Shown here piece by piece: positions 45,673 to 58,497 of a DNA stretch of 64,000 bases (its first letter is position 1; every line of letters starts with the position of its first letter). Under the pieces are notes generated by a model. The model made no database searches, was not told the origin of the DNA, and saw only the letters and a list, made by a program, of their open reading frames with translations. Both the position numbers and the translations under genes were made by a program. The DNA lies in the NCBI RefSeq assembly GCF_000485595.1, contig NW_014577201.1, positions 306,409-370,408 on the forward strand, given 5' to 3'. The stretch comes from Priapulus caudatus (Eukaryota; Priapulida; Priapulimorpha; Priapulimorphida; Priapulidae).

Positions 45673-46150
45673 TTAGTGCGAGCGTGCAGGTGGCGGGAGG
45701 ACTGTGGTTGCTCCTTAGCCTGGGTTTGGTGCGTGTTTGTAAGTCTACAGCCAGCGCACCTAGCGCGAAAGTTGAACTGAAACGTGCAATGTTCACAAAC
45801 ACACAAACCAACACTCAAACATTCGCCGGTGAAAACATAACCTCCGCCACGCCCCTGGCGGAGGTAATTATATAACAGAAATCAATGAGAAAACGCGATT
45901 CGCGTTATGGAATTTCGCGTTATGGATGTTTTTTTATGGAACACATTACTTCCGTAACGTATTATTGTAGAAGGACACTTGCACTGTCAGCCTTTTATCT
46001 CGTAGCATGATTGCGATAAACATTACAATACAATTGATACAACAAACGCAATCATGAGGCTCCCGAATTGTGACCTATATCCCCGCCCCTGTTCCCTCTG
46101 TTTTAAATTAAAACGAAGATTGAGTTAATATTACTAAGGGTTATAAATGA
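45673..46150. other. Spacer, no gene recognised
   Basis: A small hairpin with CCTCCGCCA/TGGCGGAGG arms lies at about 45841-45864, typical of MITE ends. The 63-codon frame at 45684-45875 starts with a hydrophobic run but crosses this hairpin and is not supported. Confidence 0.4.
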
Positions 46151-46345
46151 ACCCGGCGTTGCCCGGGGAAATCAGTGGCGTTACTCAGTTGGTGACCGCT
46201 TGGTTGAAAGGAAAATACTCAACAAAATCTAACCATCTATCTATCCATGCATGCATCCATCCATCCCATTCCATGCCATCCCATCCCATCCCATCTCATC
46301 GCATCCGATGCCATCCCATGACATCCTATGCCATGCCATGCCATA
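46151..46345 (-). mobile_element. Fragment of the Helitron-like element
   Basis: ACCCGGCGTTGCCCGGGG and the following GGCGTTACTCAGTTGGTGAC, then CATCC/CCATG repeats, as in the array at 25.7-28.5 kb. It lacks the CTAG end and all of the part with the tRNA-like segment. Confidence 0.6.
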
Positions 46346-46604
46346 GATATATACAACACATGGAGAGCTGACTTGTTAGTTCCCCTGCCGATGTGGCGTT
46401 TGTAGGTGGCGTTACTGTTAGTGTCACTCTCCACTCCCGGCACTACGCTTACCAATGCCAGATCATAGGCCAGAGCCTGCTGTGTATATTTGTTTACGTT
46501 TTCAGTCATACTATTATATTATTTTCTCTTAGTCATTAACCATGCATGGTAAATGCTGTGCCATAGTTGGTTGTGGTGCATGTTCAGGACGCAACAAGGG
46601 TTTA

Positions 46605-47695
46605 AGGTTGCGTCGCGTTGCGCTGCGTTGCGCTCTGTTCTGTTGACATAGGAACCTAGAGGAATTCAGTAGAATTTACTCATGCCAATACACTACCCTG
46701 ACAGAACTCTGAGCAATATTTTGAATCCATCCCAGGTCTGCTGCGCAAATGTGACATGACACGCTGACGTCACGCGTGCGTTATCGCAGCTATGTATATG
46801 CAGTATTTCGCGACTGTCGCGACTGTCGCGCTAGTGTCGCGCCTGTATTATAAATGCAGGATTTTTTGCCGGTAAATCAACGTACAGGAATACGAATCGC
46901 GTTTGGCGGTGAGCTGCATTCGTTATAAATTTACACGTACCTTGAAAGTATTATTACTATGTCGGCTGCATGAATGAGAGACGCACGAACACTCGAAAAG
47001 ACGTAGTTTACATGCATAAATGAGAGGCGTCGTAGCATTAGAAGTGGCCAGAACCCCGGTGGCTATATAGATTCGACCGATCTCTGATAATTATCGCATA
47101 GCATGCAGTCTTTGAACGTACGTTTCAAACGGCATTCTGACTGCCAATTTCTATCATGAAAGAGATGATTAAATTGCTATAATATAATCCTGATATATTC
47201 ATACATCATGTGTTACGAGCCAGGCGACTCCGCGGGGCACGTGACAATGCCTGTTTCAAACATAAACAAAGAACAAAAAATGTGCTTTTGTTTCTGTGTG
47301 GTAACGTATGGCACGTGTATAATTTCATGTCAGTCTCCCTATTACACATGCAGATCTGCACTTTGCGTTATCTATACTACACTAGCTACACTACCTTAGC
47401 TTCTTCTCGTATCCGAGATGCAAAGCGACTGTTTTGAACTTTCTAGGGAACTGCAGTGATGCGTTCCACGCAATCATATTGCCGTCTTTATTCACCATCA
47501 TTCCAGTGGGTACAGGATCCCCGGCGTTTCAGGTGGAAACACTCTTGGGCAACTAATTCCCCATCTGAAGTCGCGTTATATCTGCCCCTTAGGTTATATA
47601 TAATACGAGTTATACGACTAACTATTATTGAGTGGTTGTGACATGGATTTTAATGGACAGACAAAAACAATGTTGAGCGCGACTGTTACGCACAT
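46605..47695. repeat. Third, partial copy of the 2-kb block (block D)
   Basis: Matches 2545-3620 and 5930-7020, and begins abruptly at TTTAAGGTTGCGTCGCG. It lacks the palindrome part. Its sequence is closest to copy 1 in indel pattern. It leads through a GT/CGTG tract into block C'. Confidence 0.85.
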
Positions 47696-47712
47696 GTGTG
47701 TGTGTGTGTTCG

Positions 47713-47764
<52 letters not shown>

Positions 47765-47925
47765 TGGAGTGTGTGTTGCGCGCGCCGCTGCGGGCGCGCG
47801 CGCGCGTGTGTGTGTGTGGGTGTGTGTGGTGTGTGGGTGTGTGTGTGTGTGGTGTGTGACATTGCGTGCGTGCGTGCGTGGCGTGCGTGCGTGCGTGCGC
47901 GTGAGTGTGTGCGCGCGTGTGTGTG
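47690..47925. repeat. (GT)n/(CGTG)n microsatellite
   Basis: A long alternating purine-pyrimidine tract (GTGC, GC and GT units). The cysteine/valine/arginine frames on it are artefacts. Confidence 0.95.
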
Positions 47926-50010
47926 TTCTTTTGATGGCGGTCTTTCGAGCCATTAAACCAAGTAATCGTTAGAAATGAAGAGATATAGGATGAGCGCGCA
48001 GCGGGCCGTCCGCCCGTAATTTCTGTCGTGCCTCGTTTATAAGGTGTCGGTCTATTGCGACCGCCTTCCTCTTCTCCCTCCCTCTAAAGCCGTTTACGCG
48101 TCACGGATATACATCCTCGTTAGCAACAATCTGTGTAGGCGCGTGGGCAGCAGCGCGCATGAGCTCCAAGCAGCGGGTCTGTACGGCTAACGTCTCAAAT
48201 ACTTCCAGCTTATTTTACGGTTACATTATAGAGAAACGTACACACGCGAGGGAATCATATTGGCTGCCTACTGTGGTCACCACTCGTGCAGGGGAAGGGA
48301 TCTGTCAGTCTAGTGTTTTACTATTATTTCTGGCTGTCTGCGGTATAGTTTGCAACACGTCGTCCGCTGAACCGAAGTGCACATGTGAAAAATGAGGAGA
48401 AAGAAGATAGAGAGAGAAAGAGAAGTAGGTAGGCAAGGAGAGGAAATGAGAGACAGAGATGTAAGAAGAGCGTGCGAGTATAAGAGAACAGAGAGAGAAA
48501 AGAAGACAGCAGGAGAAGAAGGAAGCACGAATGCGAGAGACGGAAAGTAGACGGAAAGACCGAGGTATGTGAGATGAAAAGGACTTTAGCCGGATTGATA
48601 CAAGGACGCACGCGGAACGTGCAAGAGATAATGAAAGGCAGAGCGCCAAGAGAGAGAGAGACACTATCGAAGATAGAGAGATAGACAGAGCGACAGGAGG
48701 CCAGATCTAGGAAAGAGAGAGAGAGAAGAGACGAGAGAGACGAGAAGAGAGAGTGCAAGTTAAAAACACACGAACACTAATGCAGATATAGAAGATTCTG
48801 AATATAAAAATACTAATTGGAGTGTCCAATTTCTAAAAAAAAAATATGACTTATTCTTATATTTATATCAGACTTTTTTTTATATATATTTATAACGGCG
48901 TCTGCGTTGCCCGTCATTATTTGTGTATTTATCACACTTCTTGCCTCAGCATATCTGTCATATGCCCCATTTGTATCCCCGACGTTTCTTCCGTATGAAC
49001 TTCGATCACTGCCACTTCAATTGCGGTCGAGTCATGCTCAATGTTAAGACGAAACGTTCCGTCATCTCACAGAATCTCGTGTGTACGCGTTTGTTCCTTT
49101 GTGAACCCATAATTTTCGGATTTCTTTCGCTCTATTTACCGCACGAATACAACTGCAATAACTCCCGTCATCAGCTGTACTGTTTGTCCTAATTTAGCGG
49201 GGCAGCATTGGCTTTTCTGCCTGCGTTTAGAACTCGCGGAAACTATGACGCCGTTGTCATTAGGCAGCCGAGTGAGCTCGTATAGATAATTGGCCACCGG
49301 TGGCGCGATGGCAAAGTTGACGGATATGATTGTAGAGTCGACCATTAATATTAATATCTAAATCATCTTAAACACACACGAGCGAGGAGGCAGAGGCTGC
49401 CGCGGGTGCCGGCGCTCGCGTGTGCTCCAGTACATATTGTACGAGCGTACATCGAATGTTTAATGAGAAGAACGATTCAAACACTGCTCATTAGCAACAA
49501 TCTATACGAATTCTACTAATGACAAGATACGCGGGTAAATGACTGGGGTTTATATCGAGTATAGTATACGCGTACAATTCCGCTCGTTATTCGATTAGTA
49601 TAAATTGCCTATGGCCTACGCTGCTCACTGCCCTATAGCATTGTTAATTTCATATAGTGGGCTGCTTGAATGAAGAAATCGCTGAATGTTGGTATGATTT
49701 CGAGTAACAACAATGGTGCGTGAAATTGTTCTTAGAGATTTTTAGACTGATCTCAGCTCTGTTGACTGATCCTGGCCCTATATCACAATGGCAGCACGAT
49801 TATTGCCCATTACCTGCCAGTTTCCATGGACCGTAGAGTCGGGTGCTTAAACCCACCATTCAACTTCAGGGTCGAAGCTTTGACAAAAACTAGAAAAAAA
49901 CGCATTACGAGTACCCTATTATTACCTGCCAGCCCTAATGCATAGCTGGAATATAAAAAAATCTCTATTATGTACTCTTGATATATATATATATATATAT
50001 AATATATATA
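47860..50010. repeat. Duplicated block C' (second copy of block C)
   Basis: Parallels 39130-41230 with many one-base indels. It ends in the same TA run, but then continues into the TIR element at 50049 and block B', whereas the first copy continues into block A'. Confidence 0.85.
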
Positions 50011-50048
50011 TATATATATAATATGTGATATTGCACACGTCTGTGATA

Positions 50049-50681
50049 AAGCCCGGGTCACAACAGATCGTACGAAATTTTGTCGTGGTATACCCATAAA
50101 ATATTTGTCGTAGCCAGATTTTGCAACAAGCCCGAAATGTATTTCGAGTGGTCACAATGGCTACGACAGATTAAAGATGGTTTGGCAATGGGGACGCGAC
50201 AGAAACAAAAGATATGTCGTGGTTATGTCGTGGGTGTGTCGCAAGTCAGTCGTGCGACAGTCGTGAGTAACTGTTGTCGGACATTGTCGGGTGGCAGTTT
50301 TTCACGTGATCAGGTCGTGGTTCACTCGTGGGATGCGCGTGCTACAGTCGTGCGACTGTCGCACAACAGTCGTGAGTCACTCGGGTCACTCGTGGGACGC
50401 TCGCGCGTCCGTCTCCCGACTATATAACGACGTATTATCGCACGACAATCGGAAGACAGTCGTAGGACAGACTCACGACAACCACAAGACATAGATACCA
50501 CAAAAAATCGTGGAACAAAAAAGGTGCATGTTCAATTTTGCTTCACGACGGCAAGTCGATGCCACGATGCTCAAAATTTCGTAGGACTGTCTTGCGACGA
50601 CCCCCGATGACCCACCATTTGCCAAAATTTTCTGTCGTGTCGTGGCACAAATGAGTCGTGGGATCGTTGTGACCGAAGCTT
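50049..50681. mobile_element. TIR element rich in GTCGTG motifs
   Basis: The left end AAGCCCGGGTCACAAC faces AAGCTTCGGTCACAAC read inward from the right end, and a second inner match (TTTGGCAA.GGGG) supports the pairing. The interior is dense in TCGTG/CACGA words in both orientations and could fold extensively. No transposase is present. In block B the left 140 bp of this element are missing. Confidence 0.55.
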
Positions 50682-52490
50682 GACAACGTGACATCGTTTC
50701 TAGACTATTTTTTTGCTGCTTGCCAAGAACTGGGTAGACTTTCGCACGCGTTACCAGCTCGGATTGCGAATAAAGCTGAACACGTAGCAAGTATAGACGA
50801 TATATATATAGCAGCGGCAACATAAAATAGTAGAAAACATGCACTTTGTGGTGGCGGGTGAAAATTTATTCAAAGAATTTTTATTTTCGTCTTGCTAGCC
50901 ATTTTATAAATCGATATGGCCGTTTTTTGTGATCATACTACTACCACCTCTGTGATTACCTGACAGTGTTAATGAAGTATCGTATCCTTCGCATATCACA
51001 GTGAATCCGTCTGTAATCATTATTTTCCGTCTGCGACCATGGACTTCGATTTCATTTCTGTAAATGGAATTGTTTTCGAATGAAACAGTAAATATGAGGA
51101 CTATTAAGCAACATTGAACCGTTGTAGTCGCCGTTGTAATCTGTGAGTATTATACAGATGATGCTAATTATAAACTGAATTATTTCAGCTATAATGCCGC
51201 AAACAGGTTTTGCATGAATGCATGCAGTCAATTTGCATAATAGGGTGGAGACTGATCAATCGTGTAACATAGTCGACTTGTGCCACTGCTGCCTAGAAAC
51301 TAGTTGTCCGATCATCGTATGGCAACCCGGGACAGAGAAAGATAATGACCGCAAGAATCGTTGCCCTCTGCCGCCTCCGTTGCATTTAAATTTGCACTGT
51401 GTGGTTTCACAGCGCTTCCCGCGAGGGCCCGCTGTATCTCGTTATTCCTCCCCATCTCTCTCGCATTCCCCCTTCTGCTCTATCTCTGCCTTGCCAAAAA
51501 TCTTACTTCATCACTTTGTCGTATTTTCTATGGAAACGCATACAAAATCTTTTCTTGTTTTTTTTTGTGAGTGGTTCCCTAGAAGCGGAGAAAAAACGTG
51601 AAAAAGTAAAAGAAAATGTTGTCGGCGGCGTCTCTCTCTCTCTGCGGCTGGTCACATAAGCTTGTTTAGTTTCGCGCCCCGTATATAGCTATATGCCTTA
51701 CTCTATTAGTTTAATCAGACTTGAAGCCGCGAAAACGGCGAGTCGTTGCCGCATGTGTCTTGAGGCGGTCACTCGAATGCGTCAAGATCAGTGAGCGTTC
51801 GACAAAGGTCGTCAGGAAAATAATAGCGGGCTGCGAAATTGCTAATTAGAGACGGAGGTGAAAAAGTGTGATAGGAATAGGAGATGCAAATTAGAGATAG
51901 TAATAGTGTACACAGAAACAGAATTCCTTCAAAAACGCAGGTTATCTGTTTCAATTCATGTCGCTTCTTTTATCCTTATCGCAGATTGATGAATATAATT
52001 CATGAATATAATAAAGTCTTATTGAAGAACTTCTGTTTCTAAAACAATTAAAACGCTGTCTTGGAGTATTGATTAACGGGTTAGTAAATCGCAACAAACC
52101 ATAACATGAATGGTAATTGCTGATCCATGACGACAAGCTGACGATAACAAACAGGGAACATTGTTGAAAGTTTGTAGATTCATCCGTTTACGGAAATCTT
52201 GGAATGTACCCTTTCTGAGCGAATTTTTGTATGCGAGACAGCAGTTGATTTCTCCAATTGAGAGAAAATGTGTTGGGAAAAAAACATCACAACAAGTTAA
52301 TTAATAGAATAAAAACATCCGCGCTTCGAGAATAAATTCTTGTCATTTTGACACAAATAGAATTTCTATAAATATTCAGATTTGCTAAAATGTGTTATCT
52401 GCCATCACTATACAGGAACAACTATAAATAGTAACTCTGAAAATTGACACATTTAGTAATTAACGTTGCCGTACGGAGTTACAGAAGAAC

Positions 52491-52521
<31 letters not shown>

Positions 52522-55137
52522 GCCTGACTCGTTATAATGTGTAGTTTAATGGCGTTGATAAGTGACATTTTGGCATGCTCGAACATGATTTTGGAGACGT
52601 AACAAGTTCAAAAGCTCAGGAAAAGCTGGTGACTGTCGCTTCCCTCTATGGAGATGATTTCCTTCTATGGAGATTCATTATGCAAGACTTCCTCGCTTCT
52701 CCTTCAACTAAGCTTCACGCTGTTTCGATTTGTTTCTCAGCATGGAGATCTAATAAATTGGAGTGACAGCCACTGGCTCAAAACACTTAACCCGCATTTT
52801 CCTTGAGTGTGGTTGAAGCATATAGTATTAGTACTCTGATTCTTAGTAAATCTATGTGTGATGCTAGATAAAATTAGATATCATTCCCGTTTACATGAAT
52901 TCCAAAACTAACTTCATCTTGCATCTCGCTGTGCTTGCATAAGTTTTCCAGTCAGAGACCGGTATAGTAGAGTTTTCTTGCATTTTGGCTAGGTTGCAGG
53001 CGGCGTGAAGATGAAATGGGCTACGTTTCATGCAGCTAGGATATAAATGCCGGGATGCAGTACCTACTGGGTCTATACGTATCTAGGTACATTATCGTGA
53101 CTTCGATCGATCATTATCGATGACAAGATAGGTAGAGAGATAGAGGCAGCGGAATAGTGAGTGAGTGAGAGAGAGCGTGCGCACGCATGATATATGAGTC
53201 TATAAGAGAGATTGGGATGGTAGAACATGCCTATTTGAAATTTGAAGCGGCTCTGCATTCAAACTCCATTACTGCGACACATTTAGATATCTTAATATGT
53301 ATAGCACTGATAAGAAACGCAATTTTTTGTTTCGTCTTCTATTATTGACGAATGCAATGTTACCAATTAATACAGAACATGTAATGTTCATTATGATTTA
53401 ATGGAAAGATTGCAAAGATCGCAGCGGGTTTTTTACGTCCTATACACGCCCTTCCTTCGCTCGAATTGCAGACCTGAGAATGCGTTTATGATCAGCTTTC
53501 TAAATTTTCGTAGCCATGCTTGTGTTTTGTAGCTGCGCGTGTGCATGATATGTGCCACGATCAATAGAATCATAACACACACGCACGAACAGTATATATA
53601 TAGACACCGACTATATTGTCAGCATGTTGCTGATTGCAGCTTCATCGTAAATGCTGTCGGGTCCAGTTTTCTCTCTGTGACGCACTATTACCTACTATAC
53701 AAGGCATGGCCGACTCTAATCTTGCCACCTGGTGGCGTGATGTTGTAACTCTTCCCAGTAAATGCATTTGCTCTATTGTCCTCTAACAAGTTCCGTTGTC
53801 TCTAAATAGATTTCCAGCGGCTCGTGTCAGCTCCTCGTGAACTAGATGTTATCCATCCCTTATGCCTTTTGCGGAATTCTGTCTTGGTTCATCACAACGA
53901 CAGCCATCGTCTAACTCTTTTATGGTGTGATTGTTTTGTTGGGTTCATTCTACAGATAACCTGCGGCTTTTTTGTATAGACGCAGCTGCATAGCTAAGCA
54001 ACATCATTAATGCGTTGTCGTTGTGTAATATAATTTGCCCATTACAACATGATTGGAAGTATTATATAGATTATTCCATTTTAAAAAAGGTAAAAAATTG
54101 TTCCACATTTACTAGTAGTTGTATATAAAGATTCCTGAAGTTACACTAGTGCCAAATGGTTTATACATGTTTCTTTGTCATCACCTTTCTTGTTCATTAT
54201 CAGTTGCATGTTTGCAGAACGCCCAATTAAAGCGCAATAGTAAAACGAAAATCTTCAATTTCAATATAGTTGTCAGAATAAATTAGTAGGGGCCTATGTA
54301 ATCTCTATTAGAGACACGAAGCTTTTGTTTCTATTACAGCCTAAATCATTTATTCTTATGATAGGAAGGTAATATAATGAATTGATCTACTGCACAGTAC
54401 ATCATCTCCTTTGACGAAGTTTGATTTCACGGGTGACATAACTTGAGAGTTATACGTCCATTGACTAGTGGAAGTTTTTCATCTCGTTTCTATATCACGT
54501 TTTTGGCGAATACAAATTTCCCACATACGAGCGGCTTTAGCATAAGCACGCATACGCCTCTTGCGAAGTATGTACTATGCACGATTTATTACTGCACATG
54601 CAAATACGCACACGCGCGCGCACGCACGCACGTACGCTTACACGCGCGTGCTGGCGATCATGTTACGCGTTCTTGTCTAGTAATGGGATGCATATACAAT
54701 CTAAGATACATGTGACGTTAGTGAAATTGTCGGCAGAGCGCTGAAGAACGCGATGACATCAGCTCTCTATGCGACAGCTGCTACTTTGTGTAGGCTTACT
54801 ACCGGCGTATCAACCCGCAAAGTTACACAAATCGTCGTGTTATGTCGAGAGCAAGTAAATTAACATGTGCACATCTGTAAACAGGTTTGTAACATTTTCT
54901 GAATATGCTGTCTTGCATAAAATCTGTAATAAAACCAGAAACATTAGTTCAACTAGGATAACTAAATTTTGAGAAACATTATACTATTTATAGCGTAGAC
55001 TCTTGTCTCATTAATAATGTTTCAGTTTTGTCATACTCTAGTAGCTCATGGTGGTTTTGTATGCAATTTTATGTCCAGACCTAAACTCTTCATGAATCCA
55101 CTAATTGAAGGTCCAGGAACAATATTTGGTTGGTAAC
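50190..55137. repeat. Duplicated block B' (second copy, identical where compared)
   Basis: See 34166-39113. The right edge is TTGGTTGGTAAC; after it come about 125 bp of unshared sequence and then the TIR element at 55264. Confidence 0.9.
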
Positions 55138-55263
55138 ACATTTTCCACTGACGGCGAAATAGCTTTTTGGGCCACGCCCTTTTTGAGCGAAGTACTAACA
55201 TCCACCGTGACTGTATCTACAGAACCATTGGACCTAGGAGGTTGCCCGACCACTCAAAATGTG

Positions 55264-55600
55264 CGCAATGGCCACATTATGGGGGGGGGGGTCAGTAATA
55301 CATTTTCATATTCAAAAGTCAATGGTTTTTAAGATAATTGCCAAAAACCGATTTAAGCATGTTACGCACTGCAATTATTCGTAATTGTTCCTGTTATTTG
55401 GATTTCTACACTTTTTGCCTTTACTACAGCTACAAAACGTCACATTTTATGTTCCTTGCTCTGCAAGTGCACGTTTTGGTACTCATACCTGATGTTGGGC
55501 ATTTGCATGGAGGAGCAGGTCATCGGGCCTGCACGATACTGGCAGTATCACTGGTGTTATGCCAACATCCGTTGCTTCATATCCATACTGAAGTGGATCT
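55264..55600 (+). repeat. Left terminal inverted repeat of the nuclease element
   Basis: Pairs with 59336-59650. It contains a G10 run where the right copy has G6, and AAAACGTCACATTTTATG where the right copy reads AAAACGTCATACATTTTATG. Confidence 0.85.
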
Positions 55601-55634
55601 GGTTTCTGATTTTGGTTTGGTTTGGTTCCTTGAA

Positions 55635-56291
55635 ATGGGACTATTTCACATGGAGAAGATTGTCATCGCTTGCCTTAGAAAGTTTTTAGGCTGTATCGGT
55701 ATTGATCTGGCTTTGATTGAGACTGAAGCCTTTGGCAAGCTTGTTGTAGAGAATAGTGTCATGACAGGAGGTCACTATTGCAAAGGCAAAGAGGCAATGA
55801 GTCTTGTATCAGAGGTGATGACAGTTCTTATGTTTGAGAAGTTTCAACTTGACCAGGACAGTACTAGTTGTGAATTAGACCAGCAAATAGAGACCATGGA
55901 AACTAAGATGCATCAAGCGTTAGATGTTGACCGTACAGAGTTCAGAGAGATTTGGGAAGAAAGCAAGATCTTACATGCAGACTTGAAGAAGTTGTTCACA
56001 GAATGGAAAGAAACGGCCTGTAATGAGAATGTGAGGTACTGGAGCTTGTTTCTGGATGAGCTGTATCCTATCCTGAGAGATCTTACACACTCTATTCGGC
56101 AAGGCGATTGGCATCTTTTTGTTTCAGCTGTGCGGAGGTGCATGCCTTTGTTCTTCGGGTTTGGCCGGACAAACTATAGCAGATGGGGTACGCTGTTCCT
56201 TGAAGATTGCCTGGACATACAAAGGAAGTTTCCGGGTATCTACAGATGCTTTACAGATAGTGGATGGGTGATGTCCCAGATAACATGCTGA
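55635..56291 (+). pseudogene. Element protein, N-terminal segment
   Basis: The open frame extends from 55338, but the first 100 codons lie in the TIR, so the ATG at 55635 is preferred. The segment has the signature Q-G-D-W-H-L-F-V-S-A-V-R-R-C-M-P, then N-Y-S-R-W-G-T-L-F-L-E-D and P-G-I-Y-R-C-F. From memory of the family, this arrangement recurs in large uncharacterised multi-copy proteins of cnidarians, fish and other animals (residue pattern G-W-x-L-H, N-Y-x-R-Y, Y-x-x-F). The role is unknown. The frame runs into a minisatellite at 56283 and stops. Confidence 0.6.
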
Positions 56292-56925
56292 CGTTGGGCC
56301 AACGTTGGCCCAACGGCTGTCTTCAGCTCATGCCAACGTTGGGCCAACGTTGGCTGCCAACGTTGGCCCAACGGATTTTTGCTCGTTGGGTGGACGTTGG
56401 CCCAACGTTGGAAGCCGACGTTGGCCCAACGTTGGGCCATCGTTGGGCCAACGTTGGCCCAACGTCATATTGCCAACGTTGGCCCAACGTCATATTGCCA
56501 ACGTTGGCCCAACGTCATATTGCCAACAGTTGGGCCAAACGTCATACTAGCCAACGCTTGGCCAAGGTCATCATTGCAACACGTTGGCCCCAAGCGTCCC
56601 ATATTGCCAACGTTGGGCCCAACCGTCATATTACCAAACGTTGGCCCTTAACGTTCATATTGCCAACGCTTATGGCCCAACGTCACTATTGGCCAAACGT
56701 TGGCGCCCAACGCTTCATACTGCCAACGTTGTGCGCAACGTTTCATATGCCCAACGTTGGCAACCCCAACGAATAATTGCCAACGTTGGCCCAAACGTCA
56801 TATTCCCAACGTTGACCAACGTCATATTGTCAAACAGTTGGCAACGCTCATATAGCCAACGCTATGGCCCAACGTCATTTTTGCCAACGTTTGGCCAACG
56901 CTTTTTTGCTCAGCGTAGCCACGCT
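56283..56925. repeat. 25-bp minisatellite of nested palindromes
   Basis: Units of the form GCCAACGTTGGCCCAACGTC plus ATATT, at least 20 copies, increasingly degenerate to the right. The core AACGTT/GGCC words are self-complementary. It lies exactly between two conserved coding segments of the element protein. W-P-N-V-G-P-T-type open frames over it are repeat translations. Confidence 0.92.
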
Positions 56926-56935
56926 TGGTTTCCCC

Positions 56936-57115
56936 TCAACACACTCCTCTTTGGTTCTCTCTCTCTCTTCATCTCTCACACACCACACAACGCTGGCCTG
57001 CGCGCACACTCTCTCTCTCTCTCCTCTTCTCATGACACATACAACCACTCCCTCTCTGGTTCATCTTCTCACTCAACAACACACACGCGCCGCACTCTCT
57101 CTACTCCGTCTCTCT

Positions 57116-57152
<37 letters not shown>

Positions 57153-57227
57153 ACACACTACACGCTCCCTCTCTGGTTCTCTCTCTCTCTCTGTCATAAC
57201 GAACCACCAACAGCAACACACAAAATC

Positions 57228-57262
<35 letters not shown>

Positions 57263-57507
57263 ACTCTACTCTTGACACATACACTCCCTTTTTGGTTATC
57301 TCTCTCTCTCCCTCACAACACACACACGCACATCTCTCTCTCTCTCTCTCCCTCTCTCTCTCTTTCTCTCTTCACTCACCACCAACCGCGCCACACCTCC
57401 CTCTCTGGATTCTCTCTCTTTCTCTCGCCTGACCACTACACACTCCTCTCTGGTTTTCTCTCTCTCTCTCTCTTCGTCCCACACACAACACAAACACGCA
57501 CATCCCC

Positions 57508-57558
<51 letters not shown>

Positions 57559-57570
57559 TCCACACGTACC
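56936..57570. repeat. CT/CA-rich microsatellite region
   Basis: Alternating (CT)n runs and ACACAC segments with ACTCCCTCTCTGGTTC-type spacers repeated about seven times at 60-120-bp intervals. It is therefore a degenerate tandem array of larger units, not only simple CT. Confidence 0.88.
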
Positions 57571-57605
57571 ACACTCTCCGACAAGGCAGTGCAGTAGGAT
57601 TTAAC

Positions 57606-58469
57606 ATGGCACTCGAGAAGTGTTACATTAAACCCGCCAAGGTTGCTGGAGGTATCATTGGGATGACTAGACAGAAAGAAGCAGTAGCATTATGGAATCT
57701 CCTAAAGCATGAGAAAGATCTTCATGTGGCACAGCTGTTGGAATGGTGTAACTTGGGGGACAAAGATGACAGTGAATTGAGCCTAAACCATGAGTTCAAT
57801 CCAAGTTCTACGAAGATTGGCCATGTTTGTGCGAATACGCTTCTGGATTACATAAAATCCATCAACAATCCGTTCGGCGCTGGAATCAGACTTCAGAACA
57901 TCTCTACTGGAGCTGACATACCTCAGGAGGTTGTTGACGGATTACTTGAATGCCTGGAAATTGGTGAGAAGAGTTATCAAGAGTTTGTTGAAACCAGATT
58001 TCAGGATAAGGAGAAGCACCTACATGATACTATCCCTACCAACCGCAAGACTGTTTTCGTGAAACGTACTTCTACTCCGTCCACAGCAAAGAAATCGATG
58101 GCGAAAAAGAATGCTGCAGAAACGATTAGGTACATTGACTATGCTAGAGAAAGAGGGTACAGCATGCTAGAACTCCTGAAGTATGAATTGACCAGCATAT
58201 CCCAGTTACTCACCACTGAATGTAAAGATGGCATCAAATTGAAGAAACCCAATAAAGCCTCCTTAGCCAGGGAACTTGTCAGTCAACTTCCACAGGAGAC
58301 GAGGAATGTAAAGAGTGACGCTCAAATGACAATAGTGGACTTCATGGCACTTGTGCGTAAACTACCGATGAAAAAGATTGGCCTTCACACATTCGGGGAA
58401 TTGGCTGAGTCTTTCCAACAGCATTCTTGCTACAGGCTCCGAGTCCACAAGAATAAACATTATTTTTGA
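57606..58469 (+). pseudogene. Element protein, middle segment
   Basis: 287 codons. The first part carries A-L-E-K-x2-x3-P-A-K-x3-G-G-I-I-G-M-T-R-x-K-E-A-V (residues 2-29), then H-E-F-N-P-S-S-T (residues about 62-69) and I-N-N-P-F-G (residues about 88-93). All are signatures of the same uncharacterised multi-copy protein family, and directly follow the preceding segment in that family. The displayed ATG is therefore internal. The frame shifts near 58450: the continuing family motif (I-I-F-D-V-Y) is in another frame. The function of this part is unknown. Confidence 0.7.
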
Positions 58470-58497
58470 TGTTTATCAAAAATCATCAATCAAGTAA

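Noticed and set aside
45684-45875. Small secreted-protein candidate with a hydrophobic N-terminus
   Set aside because: It crosses a MITE-like hairpin and a block boundary and has no second copy or splice context.
56264-57153. W-P-N-V-G-P-T-type frames and Ser/Leu-rich frames
   Set aside because: They are repeat translations of the 25-bp minisatellite and CT array.
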